Source: Streptomyces albipurpureus
Lineage (GTDB): Bacteria > Actinomycetota > Actinomycetes > Streptomycetales > Streptomycetaceae
DNA length: 64,000 bases
Direction of reading: 5' to 3'
Assembly: GCF_023701525.1 (NCBI RefSeq)
Contig: NZ_JAMQAW010000009.1
Coordinates: 40,691 to 104,690 of the forward strand
Shown one piece after another: positions 35,608 through 44,057 of this stretch. The position numbers and the translations under genes are program-made. Below the pieces are notes generated by a model. That model searched no databases. It saw only the letters and a list, made by a program, of their open reading frames with translations, and was not told where the DNA came from. The stretch's first letter is position 1; each line of letters begins with the position of its first letter.

Positions 35608-36372
35608 ATGAGCGACGACCAGACCAGGGATGCGGTACGGCGCTGGCAGGAGGCCAGACCGGATGCGGTGCTGCTCGATGGGTTCCATGCGCTGAAGCAC
35701 GCCCTTCGCTTTGGCGCCGAGCCACGCATTGCGGTCGCCAGCGACAAGGACGCCGTCCTAGCGCTTGCGCGGGATCTGGCCGGTGATGTGACCGATCGGC
35801 TCAGGGATCTGGTGCTGGAGGTGCCCGCGGACGCGCTGCGTGAACTCGTGCCCCGGGTCCATCCCACCCGGATTGCTGCCTTGGCGAACAGGCCGGGACG
35901 CGACGCCAATGTGGAGAGCCTCAGACGCCTCCCCCGTACCGCACCGGTCATCGTCCTCGACAATCCCCGCAACCTGGGGAACGTCGGTGCCGTCGTGCGT
36001 CTCGCCGCCGGTTTCGGTGCCACAGGGGTGGTCACCACCGGGGACATGGACCCTTGGCACCCCAACGCCGTACGGGCGGGTGCGGGACTCCACTACGCCA
36101 CCGCCGTGGAACAACTCCCCCTCGACGAGCTGCCGCCAGGGCCGCTCTATGTGCTCGACCCCGAAGGCGATGACATCCGATCCGTGCCGATTCCCGATGA
36201 CGCGCTGATTGCGTTCGGTTCGGAACGCCATGGCGTCTCTCCCGAGCTTCGTGACCGGGCGACCAGACTTCTGGCACTGCCCATGCGGCCCCAGGTCTCC
36301 AGCTACAACCTGGCTACCAGTGTGGCCATGGCGCTGTTCCACTGGGGCAACAGCGAGACTTCAGGACACTGA
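35608..36372 (+). CDS. SpoU/TrmH-family RNA 2'-O-methyltransferase
   Basis: A 254-residue methyltransferase with the three SPOUT trefoil-knot motifs: VIVLDNPRNLGNVGAVVR (115-131), IAFGSERHGVSPEL (201-214) and PMRPQVSSYNLATSVAMAL (225-243). An N-terminal substrate-binding module (about 1-100) gives the usual TrmH length. It transfers a methyl group from SAM to a ribose in rRNA or tRNA; the exact nucleotide cannot be predicted. Confidence 0.93.
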   Translation: MSDDQTRDAVRRWQEARPDAVLLDGFHALKHALRFGAEPRIAVASDKDAVLALARDLAGDVTDRLRDLVLEVPADALRELVPRVHPTRIAALANRPGRDANVESLRRLPRTAPVIVLDNPRNLGNVGAVVRLAAGFGATGVVTTGDMDPWHPNAVRAGAGLHYATAVEQLPLDELPPGPLYVLDPEGDDIRSVPIPDDALIAFGSERHGVSPELRDRATRLLALPMRPQVSSYNLATSVAMALFHWGNSETSGH

Positions 36373-36637
36373 CCCAGAAGGCCTGTTCGGAGTCGCCGAC
36401 CTCGCCCTGCCGCAAGTGGTGCATTGGACCGGGATGGCGGCAGTCCACTGCGATCGGACCGGGTACGCCCGTTCACCACCGTGGCCCCCGATGGTTGCCC
36501 GCGTCACAGCCGTCGGCCCGATGGCGCCCCCTCGGGCCTCCAAGAGACGGAACTCCGCTGGGACGACCGCGGATGCGCCGGTGGTATTCAGCGACTGGGC
36601 CGTTGCGCAGCGACACAACGGCCCAGTGCCCCGATGG

Positions 36638-38314
36638 TCAGGCTTGGCGGCGGACCTCCACCACACGGAACCGGTTGGCCACGAATGCGCCGTCGCACAG
36701 TGCCGCGTTCGCCGCCGGATTGCCGCCTGAGCCATGGAAGTCCGAGAAAGCGGCGGTCTGGTTCACATACACCCCGCCGGTCAGATTCAGCGAGAGCTGA
36801 GCCGACTCCTCCAGGCAGACATCCTCAATGGCACGCTCCACCTCCGGAGAGGTGGTGTAGGCGCCCACCGTCATCGCACCCTGGTCACGGATGGTGCGAC
36901 GCAGCAGCTCCACCCCATCGGCGGTCGAGTCCACCGCCACGGCGAAGGACACCGGCCCAAAGCACTCGGAGAGATAGACGGCCTCGGCCTCGGGCTTGCT
37001 GCCGTCGAGCTTCACCATCACCGGTGTGCGCACCACGGCGTCGGGGAACTCCGGGTGGGTGATCTCGCGGGAGGCCAGCGCGACCTCGCCCAACTCGGCA
37101 GCGCCTTCCAGACGTCGTCGCACATCGTCGTTGACCAGCGCGCCCAGCAGGGCATTCGCCCGGGAGTCATCACCGAGGAGACCGCCTACCGCGGCAGCGA
37201 GATCGCCCACCACCTCGTCGTACGACTTCGGCCCGACATCCGTGGCGATTCCCTCCCGGGGGATCAGGAGGTTCTGCGGGGTGGTGCACATCTGGCCGCT
37301 GTAGAGGGAGAGCGAAAAGGCCAGATTGGACAGCATCCCCTGGTAGTTGTCCGTGGAGTCGATGAGGACGGTGTTGACCCCCGCCTTCTCCGTATAGACC
37401 TGTGCCTGGCGGGCATTGGACTCCAGCCAGTCACCGAAGGCGCTGGAGCCGGTGTAGTCAATGATCTTGATTTCGGGGCGGGTCGCCAGCGACTTGGCGA
37501 TGCCCTCTCCGGGCCGCTCGGCGGCGAGGCAGACCAGGTTCGGGTCGAACCCGGCCTCGGCGAGCACCTCTCGGGCCACCCGCACGGTCAGGGCGAGCGG
37601 GAGAACCGCGCGCGGATGCGGCTTGACCAGCACTGGATTGCCGGTGGCGAGGGAGGCGAACAGCCCGGGATAGCCATTCCACGTGGGGAAGGTGTTGCAG
37701 CCGATCAGTAGGGCGATGCCCCGCCCGGCCGCGGTGAAGGTCTTGCGCAGTTCCAGGGGGTCCCTCTTGCCCTGCGGCTTGGACCAGTCCATGGCATCAG
37801 GGGTGCGGGTCTGCTCCGCGAAGGCGTACGCCACCGCTTCCAAGCCGCGGTCCTGCGCATGGGGTCCGCCTGCCTGGAACGCCATCATGAAAGCCTGCCC
37901 GCTGGTGTGCATCACCGCGTGCGCGAACTCATGGGTCCGGGCGCTGATACGGGAGAGGATCTCCAGACAGAGCAGGGCCCGGATCTCCGGGCTGGCCGCC
38001 CGCCAGGCAGGCATGGCGGCGCGCATCGCCGGGAGCAGCACCTCCACATCGGGGTGGGGGTACTCAATGGCCAGCTCAGGCCCGTAGGGAGAGACCTCGG
38101 CGCCCGTCCAGTCGTCGGTGCCCGGCTGGTCCAGGTCAAAGCGGGTACGGCGCAGCGCCTCGAAGGCCGCGAGCCCCTCCGCCGGTGCGCTCTCCCCGTA
38201 AGCCTTGGGGTGCTCGGGGTGCGGGGACCAGTAGGCGCGGGTGCGGATTGCTTCGAGGGCCTGGTCGAGCGTGGCCCGGTGGCTCTCGGTCAGTCGGGTC
38301 TCGGTCAGTTGCAT
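36638..38314 (-). CDS. paaN: Phenylacetic acid degradation protein PaaN (aldehyde dehydrogenase family)
   Basis: A 558-residue aldehyde-dehydrogenase-fold protein. Catalytic Cys343 lies in YSGQMCTTPQNLL, the Glu in VYTEKAGVNTVL, and the NAD-binding segment in IDYTGSSAFGDWL. PaaN lacks the MaoC hydratase domain of PaaZ and is the actinobacterial-type ring-cleavage-product or semialdehyde dehydrogenase. It is divergent from the PaaH-type gene across a PaaR-like operator, so it probably belongs to the paa regulon though separated from paaABCDE by the HTTM block. ATG 38314 starts the family-typical MQLTETRLTESHR. Confidence 0.93.
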   Translation of the reverse strand: MQLTETRLTESHRATLDQALEAIRTRAYWSPHPEHPKAYGESAPAEGLAAFEALRRTRFDLDQPGTDDWTGAEVSPYGPELAIEYPHPDVEVLLPAMRAAMPAWRAASPEIRALLCLEILSRISARTHEFAHAVMHTSGQAFMMAFQAGGPHAQDRGLEAVAYAFAEQTRTPDAMDWSKPQGKRDPLELRKTFTAAGRGIALLIGCNTFPTWNGYPGLFASLATGNPVLVKPHPRAVLPLALTVRVAREVLAEAGFDPNLVCLAAERPGEGIAKSLATRPEIKIIDYTGSSAFGDWLESNARQAQVYTEKAGVNTVLIDSTDNYQGMLSNLAFSLSLYSGQMCTTPQNLLIPREGIATDVGPKSYDEVVGDLAAAVGGLLGDDSRANALLGALVNDDVRRRLEGAAELGEVALASREITHPEFPDAVVRTPVMVKLDGSKPEAEAVYLSECFGPVSFAVAVDSTADGVELLRRTIRDQGAMTVGAYTTSPEVERAIEDVCLEESAQLSLNLTGGVYVNQTAAFSDFHGSGGNPAANAALCDGAFVANRFRVVEVRRQA

Positions 38315-38367
38315 AACGGACCAACTCCTCGTGAGCTGGGCAGGAACGGAAGGACAGAGTTAGAGTA

Positions 38368-38381
38368 ACCGAACGATCGGT
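38368..38381. promoter_or_regulatory. PaaR-like operator between paaN and the dehydrogenase gene
   Basis: ACCGAACGATCGGT is identical in core to the site upstream of paaA. It lies 54 bp from the paaN start and 56 bp from the plus-strand dehydrogenase start, so one site could control both divergent genes. Confidence 0.8.
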
Positions 38382-38405
38382 CGGGACAAGGGGGCCTGCC
38401 AAACC

Positions 38406-38414
38406 TGTGGATAA
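38406..38414 (-). promoter_or_regulatory. DnaA-box nine-mer 25 bp from the paaN operator
   Basis: TGTGGATAA (complement TTATCCACA), directly upstream of the ribosome site of the dehydrogenase gene. Confidence 0.55.
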
Positions 38415-38436
38415 CTCATCCGGGAGGATCACTCCC

Positions 38437-40305
38437 ATGACCGCCATCGAGCAGAGCGTCCAGCCTGACGGGCACGCCCCTGACGGTGGAGTGCCCGGCC
38501 CGCCCGCGGCGAGCGCTGCCGTAGCCCAGGCGGTGCCCGGTGGGATGGCGATGGCTGCCGCGTCCAGCACGGCGGCCACTTCCCCAGGAGGACAGATCGA
38601 CGCTCACCCGCCCGTAACAGGCACTGACAGCCACCCGCCCGTAACCGGTGCCGAAGCAACCCCGTCCGCGGCGGGGCCGGTGGGCGGCTCGCCCCTTCCC
38701 GGTCCGGAAGAGGCCGGAGCCGCGCCAGGCACCGCCCTGCACCCCGGCCGTACCGTCGCAGTCGTGGGCACCGGGACCATGGGCCAGGGCATCGCGCAGA
38801 TCGCCCTCACCGCAGGGCATCCCGTACGGCTCTATGACACCGCACCCGACCGGGCCGGTGAAGCAGCCGTGGCGATCGGTGCGCGCCTTGATCGGCTGGT
38901 CGCCAAGGGTCGGCTGGCGTCCACCGAGCGCGATGCCGCCCTGGCTCGGCTGAGCCCGGCCACCGATCTCGTCGAGCTCTCCGAAGCCGGCCTGGTGATC
39001 GAAGCGGTGGTCGAGGAACTCAGCGTCAAACAGGAGCTGTTCCGGGCGCTGGAGGAAGTGGTCGCCGACGACTGCCTGCTGGCCACGAACACCTCATCGC
39101 TCTCCGTCACGGCCATCGCCGGCGCGCTCCGGAACCCCGGACGCTTCGTGGGACTCCACTTCTTCAACCCCGCACCGCTGCTGCCCCTGGTGGAGGTCGT
39201 CAGCGGCTTCGCCACGGACAGAAGGTCGGCCGCCGCTGCGCTGGCCACCGTCGCGGCCTGGGGAAAGACACCGGTGAGCTGCGCCGATCTCCCCGGCTTC
39301 ATCGTCAACAGGATTGCGCGCCCCTTCTACGCGGAGGGCTTCGCGCTCCATGAGGAAGGCGTCGCCGATCCCGCCACCATCGATGCCGTACTGCGCGAAG
39401 CGGGCGGCTTCCGGATGGGCCCCTTCGAGCTCACGGATCTCATTGGTCACGACGTCAACGCGGCGGTCACCCACTCCGTATGGGACGCGTACTTCCGGAG
39501 CGCGAAGTTCACGCCCTCGCTGGCGCAGCGGCGGCTCGTCGATGCCGGCCTTCTGGGCCGTAAGTCGTGCCGCGGTTGGTACGACTACGGGGAGGGCGCG
39601 CTCGCGCCCCAGCCCCATACGGCCGCCCCCGCCGAGCCCCCCGCGTACGTCATAGCCGAGGGCGGGCTGGGAGCGGCTGCGGCCCTCCTGGATCTGATCG
39701 CCGAGTCTGAGATCACCCTTCGCACGGCACCGGAGGACGAACGCAGCCAGTTGGTGCTGCCCGGGGGCGGCCGGCTGGCCCTGACCAACGGCTGGACGTC
39801 CGGTGAGTACACCGATCTCGTGCACTTCGATCTGGCCTTGGACTACCGCGCGGCCAGCAGGATCGCCCTCGCACCCTCCCCCGGTACGTCCGAACGCACC
39901 CTGCAGGAGGCCATCGGCCTCTTCCAGGCACTGGGCAAGCAGGTCAGCGTCATCGGTGACGCACCCGGCATGATCGTGGCCCGTACGGTCGCCATGGTGA
40001 TCGATTTCGCGGTGGACGCCTCTGTCAGGGGCGTCGCCGCCGAGAGCGACATCGATACGGCGATGCGGCTCGGCGCCAACTATCCGCTCGGGCCGTTCGC
40101 CTGGTACCGACAGCTCCCGCCGGCCTGGGCCTATGAGCTGTTGGAGAATCTGCATATCCGGATACCCAGCGGGCGGTACTGGCCCAGTCTGGCGCTCTTC
40201 CAGCACCCGCACACCACGGCTGACCCGTACGAGGCCCTCGTAGGAGAGGCCGAGGGGGCCGGCGGGAATCCTGAGCCCGGTGGGAACAGAGGAGTGGACG
40301 CATGA
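38437..40305 (+). CDS. 3-hydroxyacyl-CoA dehydrogenase, PaaH type
   Basis: A 622-residue NAD-dependent dehydrogenase that would oxidise 3-hydroxyadipyl-CoA or similar. Residues 1 to about 100 are Ala/Pro/Gly-rich and unlike the family. The Rossmann domain begins near 104 (VAVVGTGTMGQGIAQIAL), with TNTSSLSVTAIA and VGLHFFNPAPLLPLVEVVSG. A first 3HCDH helical domain follows (PGFIVNRIARPFYAEGFAL) and a second, degenerate one near 510-600 (GMIVARTVAMVIDFAVDASV). ATG 38437 has a GGGAGGA site ten bases upstream; the earlier GTG overlaps the DnaA box. It overlaps the TetR gene by ATGA. Confidence 0.9.
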   Translation: MTAIEQSVQPDGHAPDGGVPGPPAASAAVAQAVPGGMAMAAASSTAATSPGGQIDAHPPVTGTDSHPPVTGAEATPSAAGPVGGSPLPGPEEAGAAPGTALHPGRTVAVVGTGTMGQGIAQIALTAGHPVRLYDTAPDRAGEAAVAIGARLDRLVAKGRLASTERDAALARLSPATDLVELSEAGLVIEAVVEELSVKQELFRALEEVVADDCLLATNTSSLSVTAIAGALRNPGRFVGLHFFNPAPLLPLVEVVSGFATDRRSAAAALATVAAWGKTPVSCADLPGFIVNRIARPFYAEGFALHEEGVADPATIDAVLREAGGFRMGPFELTDLIGHDVNAAVTHSVWDAYFRSAKFTPSLAQRRLVDAGLLGRKSCRGWYDYGEGALAPQPHTAAPAEPPAYVIAEGGLGAAAALLDLIAESEITLRTAPEDERSQLVLPGGGRLALTNGWTSGEYTDLVHFDLALDYRAASRIALAPSPGTSERTLQEAIGLFQALGKQVSVIGDAPGMIVARTVAMVIDFAVDASVRGVAAESDIDTAMRLGANYPLGPFAWYRQLPPAWAYELLENLHIRIPSGRYWPSLALFQHPHTTADPYEALVGEAEGAGGNPEPGGNRGVDA

Positions 40306-40901
40306 CCACGGCCAAGCGGGACACCTACACGCCGGAGACGCTGTTGACCGTCGCCGTGCAGATCTTCAACGAGCGTGGCTACGACGGCACTTCCATGGAG
40401 CACCTGTCCAAGGCGGCGGGCATCTCCAAGTCCTCCATCTACCACCATGTCTCGGGCAAGGAGGAGTTGCTGCGCCGGGCGGTGAGCCGGGCGCTCGACT
40501 CGCTCTTCGCGGTGCTCGACGAGGCGGGTGCGCAGCGCGGGCGCGCCATTGAACGGATCGAGTATGTGACCCGGCGCACCGTTGAAGTGCTGATGGCGGA
40601 GTTGCCCTATGTGACCTTGCTGTTGCGGGTGCGCGGGAACACCAAGACCGAGCGGTGGGCGCTCGATCGGCGCAGGGAGTTTGATCAGCGGGTCTCCGAT
40701 CTGCTGAAGGCCGCCGCGGCGGATGGTGATCTACGTACGGATGTGGACATACGGCTGGTGACGCGGTTGCTCTTCGGGATGGTGAACTCCCTGGTGGAGT
40801 GGTACCGACCGCACCCCGGTGGGAGCCCCGAGGGTGGACAGCTCGCGGAGACGGTCGTCAGGCTTGCCTTTGACGGCCTGCGTACGGAGGAGGCCTCCTA
40901 G
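40302..40901 (+). CDS. paaR: TetR-family regulator, probable PaaR
   Basis: A 199-residue repressor. The N-terminal helix-turn-helix lies at about 14-58 (TVAVQIFNERGYDGTSMEHL, GISKSSIYHHVSGKEELL), followed by a ligand-binding helical domain. It is translationally coupled to the PaaH-type gene and sits between paaN and the bkd operon. The PaaR assignment rests on context plus three ACCGAA-type palindromes at the surrounding promoters that match the core recalled for corynebacterial PaaR. The ligand would then be phenylacetyl-CoA; this is inference. Confidence 0.8.
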   Translation: MTTAKRDTYTPETLLTVAVQIFNERGYDGTSMEHLSKAAGISKSSIYHHVSGKEELLRRAVSRALDSLFAVLDEAGAQRGRAIERIEYVTRRTVEVLMAELPYVTLLLRVRGNTKTERWALDRRREFDQRVSDLLKAAAADGDLRTDVDIRLVTRLLFGMVNSLVEWYRPHPGGSPEGGQLAETVVRLAFDGLRTEEAS

Positions 40902-41181
40902 GAGACCCGGTGGGCCCCGGGACGGGCAGTTATGGCCGCCTGGAGCTGCTGCTAGGGCCTTGCCAGGGCCGCGCCGCTCCGGGCCGGGCCCGGGTGTTCC
41001 GAGCCCGGCCGGTGAGCCTCCGGGGTGGGAGGGACTACTGCCCTGAGTGCCTCCGGAGGGAGTGCCTCCGGGGACGTAGTGAGGTGCCGGGGCGGCCCTT
41101 CCGGCGATTCGTACCGACCCGGCAGACGTCTTCTGACCGCCGTCAACCGCCGCCGACCAGGTTCGGCGCCTCAGCGCGGGT

Positions 41182-41715
41182 CTAGAAGGCCTCCTCGCCC
41201 GATGTGGGGATGCTGGGGGACATCGGGTGGAGATCCGTTTCTTCGAAGACCAGCAGGGTCCGGGTGGAGAGCACCTCGGGGATGGCCTGGAGGCGGGTCA
41301 GAACCAGTTCCCGCAGGGTGCGGTTGTCCGGTGCGTGCACGAGTAGCAGCACATCGAAATCGCCGCTTACCAGGGCGATGTGGGCTGCGCCCGGCAGTGC
41401 TTCCAGTTGTTCGCGGACCGTGCGCCAGGAGTTCTGCACGATCTTGAGGGTGATATAGGCGGATGCCCCCTGACCTGCGCGTTCATGGTCTACCCGGGCG
41501 CTGAAGCCACGGATCACACCATCGTCGATCAAACGGTTGATCCGTGCGTAGGCATTGGCGCGCGAGACATGGACCCGCTCGGCGACCGAACGGATTGAGG
41601 CACGGCCCTGGGTTTGAAGGATGCGCAGGATGTCCCGGTCGATCGCGTCCAGGGTCCGGGGCACAGGGGCTTGTCCGCCGCGGTCCCAGCCTTCGGCCAT
41701 TTGTTCACCTGGCAT
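41182..41715 (-). CDS. Lrp/AsnC-family transcriptional regulator
   Basis: A 177-residue regulator. The helix-turn-helix is at about 22-65 (LDAIDRDILRILQTQGRASI, VHVSRANAYARINRLIDDG) and the RAM ligand/oligomerisation domain at about 85-165 (YITLKIVQNSWRTV, SGDFDVLLLVHAPDN). It is divergent from the branched-chain 2-oxoacid dehydrogenase operon, the usual arrangement for a BkdR-like activator responsive to branched-chain amino acids. The start is ambiguous: ATG 41715 (after a purine-rich GGGGAGG stretch) or ATG 41700 (after AGGTGA). Confidence 0.9.
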   Translation of the reverse strand: MPGEQMAEGWDRGGQAPVPRTLDAIDRDILRILQTQGRASIRSVAERVHVSRANAYARINRLIDDGVIRGFSARVDHERAGQGASAYITLKIVQNSWRTVREQLEALPGAAHIALVSGDFDVLLLVHAPDNRTLRELVLTRLQAIPEVLSTRTLLVFEETDLHPMSPSIPTSGEEAF

Positions 41716-41773
41716 ATCCCCCCGCCTCCCCAGCATGGACGACCTGTTTCCATCAGAGGTTGTGGAGAACCGT

Positions 41774-41782
41774 TTGTCCACA
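41774..41782 (+). promoter_or_regulatory. DnaA-box nine-mer 35 bp from the bkd operator
   Basis: A perfect TTGTCCACA, with a one-mismatch inverted copy (TGTGGAGAA) at 41761-41769, in the divergent promoter region of the Lrp and bkd genes. Confidence 0.6.
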
Positions 41783-41816
41783 GGCTGACGGCGCCTGTAG
41801 CCAAATTGCGCCAACG

Positions 41817-41830
41817 ACCGAACAATCGGT
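41817..41830. promoter_or_regulatory. PaaR-like operator upstream of the bkd operon
   Basis: ACCGAACAATCGGT differs from the two paa-associated sites at a single central base and keeps both ACCGA and TCGGT arms. It lies 59 bp upstream of the chosen E1-alpha start, suggesting the same TetR regulator acts here. Confidence 0.65.
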
Positions 41831-41889
41831 AGGTGAGGCGCGCCACATTCGGGCCGCTTTGCCATCGCTCCCACGAGGAGGTGCTCGCA

Positions 41890-43041
41890 TTGCGCAAGAG
41901 CAGCATGACGGTCCAGGAGCTGCCCGGTGCCGTCGCCTACCGACCCACCCCGCCGCCGGCGTGGAAGCCGCGCATCGATCCCACCCCCCTGCTCCCCGAC
42001 CCGGAGCCCTATCGGGTGCTCGGCACGGATGCCGCGGCATCCGTCGCCCCCGAACTGCTGCTGAAGCTGTACGCACAGCTGGTGCGCGGCCGCAGGTACA
42101 ACACCCAGGCGACCGCCCTGACCAAGCAGGGCCGCCTCGCCGTCTACCCGTCGAGCACCGGGCAGGAGGCGTGCGAGGTGGCGGCCGCCCTCGCGCTGGA
42201 GGAGCGTGACTGGCTCTTCCCCAGCTATCGCGACACCCTCGCGGCCGTGGCCCGTGGCCTTGACCCGGTGGCGGCGCTGACCCTGCTCAGGGGCGACTGG
42301 CACACCGGATATGACCCGCGTGAGCACCGGATAGCCCCCCTGTGCACGCCGCTCGCCACCCAGTTGCCGCATGCCGTGGGTCTGGCCCATGCCGCCCGGC
42401 TCAAGGGCGACGATGTCGTCGCGCTCGCCATGGTGGGCGACGGCGGCACCAGCGAGGGTGATTTCCACGAGGCGCTGAACTTCGCCGCCGTCTGGCGGGC
42501 CCCGGTCGTCTTCCTCGTCCAGAACAACGGCTTCGCGATCTCCGTACCGCTGGCCAAGCAGACCGCCGCGCCCTCGCTCGCCCACAAGGCCGTGGGGTAC
42601 GGAATGCCGGGCCGACTGGTCGATGGCAATGACGCGCCCGCCGTGCACCAGGTGCTGACCGAAGCCGTCTCCCGCGCCCGGCGCGGCGAAGGACCCACGC
42701 TGATCGAGGCGATCACCTACCGCATCGACGCGCACACGAATGCCGATGACGCCACCCGCTACCGCGTGGCGAGCGAGATCGAGGCCTGGCGTGAGCACGA
42801 CCCCATCCGGCTCCTTGAGCAGGAGCTGACCGGGCGCGGGCTGCTCGACGACGACACCAAACAGGCGGCCACCGATGCGGCGGAGGCCATGGCCGCCGAT
42901 CTGCGCCAGCGGATGAACGCCGACCCGGTCCTCGATCCCATGGACCTGTTCGCCCATGTCTACGCCGAGCGGAGCAGCCAGTTGCAGGAGCAAGCGGACC
43001 AACTGCGGGCCGAGTTGGACGCAGAGGGAGAAGAGCGATGA
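41890..43041 (+). CDS. bkdA: Branched-chain 2-oxoacid dehydrogenase E1 alpha subunit
   Basis: A 383-residue thiamine-diphosphate enzyme subunit that decarboxylates branched-chain 2-oxoacids. The ThDP motif runs from GDG (183-185) in MVGDGGTSEGDFHEAL to QNN (211-213); RYNTQATALTKQGRLAVYPS and SYRDTL are further family blocks. TTG 41890 is preferred because a GAGGAGG site lies eight bases upstream; the longer GTG at 41833 abuts the operator and lacks a ribosome site. First gene of bkdABC, translationally coupled to E1 beta. The products feed iso- and anteiso-fatty acid and polyketide starter units. Confidence 0.93.
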   Translation: MRKSSMTVQELPGAVAYRPTPPPAWKPRIDPTPLLPDPEPYRVLGTDAAASVAPELLLKLYAQLVRGRRYNTQATALTKQGRLAVYPSSTGQEACEVAAALALEERDWLFPSYRDTLAAVARGLDPVAALTLLRGDWHTGYDPREHRIAPLCTPLATQLPHAVGLAHAARLKGDDVVALAMVGDGGTSEGDFHEALNFAAVWRAPVVFLVQNNGFAISVPLAKQTAAPSLAHKAVGYGMPGRLVDGNDAPAVHQVLTEAVSRARRGEGPTLIEAITYRIDAHTNADDATRYRVASEIEAWREHDPIRLLEQELTGRGLLDDDTKQAATDAAEAMAADLRQRMNADPVLDPMDLFAHVYAERSSQLQEQADQLRAELDAEGEER

Positions 43042-44057
43042 CCACGGCCGCGGTGCAGCCCGCACCCGTCAAGCCCGCGACCATGGCGCAGGCGCTCCAG
43101 CGCGCGATGTACGACGCGATGGCGGACGACCCGACCGTCCATGTCCTCGGTGAGGACGTCGGCACCCTCGGCGGCGTCTTCAGGATCACGGACGGACTCG
43201 CGGCGGAGTTCGGCGACGACCGCTGTACGGACACTCCACTCGCCGAGGCCGGCATCCTCGGTACCGCCGTGGGCATGGCCATGTACGGACTGCGACCGGT
43301 CGTCGAGATGCAGTTCGACGCCTTCGCCTATCCGGCGTTCGAGCAACTGATCAGCCATGTGTCCCGGATGCGCAACCGCACCCGCGGGGGTTTGGCACTG
43401 CCCATCACCGTGCGGGTGCCCTACGGCGGGGGTATCGGCGGCGTCGAGCACCACAGCGACTCCTCCGAGGCCTACTACATGGCGACCCCGGGGCTTCAGG
43501 TCGTCACTCCGGCGACCGTCGAGGACGCCTACGGTCTGCTCCGAGCCGCCATCGCCTCCGACGACCCGGTGGTCTTCCTTGAGCCGAAGCGGCTGTACTG
43601 GTCAAAGGCGACCTGGTCAGCGCAGGACCCGCCCGAGGTGGAGCCCATCGGCCGCGCGGTCGTACGACGGCCCGGGCGCAGCGCCACGCTGATCACCTAC
43701 GGGCCGTCGCTGCCGGTCTGCCTGGAAGCGGCACAGGCCGCCGAGGCCGAGGGCTGGGACCTTGAGGTCGTCGACCTGCGCTCGCTGGTGCCCTTCGACG
43801 ACGAGACGGTCTGTGCGTCCGTCCGGCGCACGGGCCGTGCGGTGATCGTCCATGAAGCCACCGGCTTCGGCGGACCCGGTGGAGAGATCGCCGCCCGGGT
43901 GACCGAGCGCTGCTTCCATCACCTTGAGGCGCCTGTGCTGAGAGTGACCGGTTTCGACATTCCCTATCCGCCACCGATGCTGGAGAGGCACCATCTGCCT
44001 GGAGTGGATCGGGTGCTGGACGCGGTCGCGCGATTGCAGTGGGAGGCGGGGAGCTGA
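43038..44057 (+). CDS. bkdB: Branched-chain 2-oxoacid dehydrogenase E1 beta subunit
   Basis: A 339-residue transketolase-like subunit with the pyrimidine-binding domain (HVLGEDVGTLGGVFRITDGL, TPLAEAGILGTAVGMAMYG, MQFDAFAYPAFEQLISH) and the C-terminal transketolase domain (IVHEATGFGGPGGEIAARV). It forms an alpha2beta2 E1 with the upstream gene. ATG overlaps the E1 alpha stop (ATGA), and its own stop touches the E2 start (TGATG). Confidence 0.96.
   Translation: MTTAAVQPAPVKPATMAQALQRAMYDAMADDPTVHVLGEDVGTLGGVFRITDGLAAEFGDDRCTDTPLAEAGILGTAVGMAMYGLRPVVEMQFDAFAYPAFEQLISHVSRMRNRTRGGLALPITVRVPYGGGIGGVEHHSDSSEAYYMATPGLQVVTPATVEDAYGLLRAAIASDDPVVFLEPKRLYWSKATWSAQDPPEVEPIGRAVVRRPGRSATLITYGPSLPVCLEAAQAAEAEGWDLEVVDLRSLVPFDDETVCASVRRTGRAVIVHEATGFGGPGGEIAARVTERCFHHLEAPVLRVTGFDIPYPPPMLERHHLPGVDRVLDAVARLQWEAGS

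Noticed and set aside
41833..41889. Longer GTG start for the E1 alpha gene
   Set aside because: It begins two bases after the operator and has no ribosome site, whereas TTG 41890 follows GAGGAGG.
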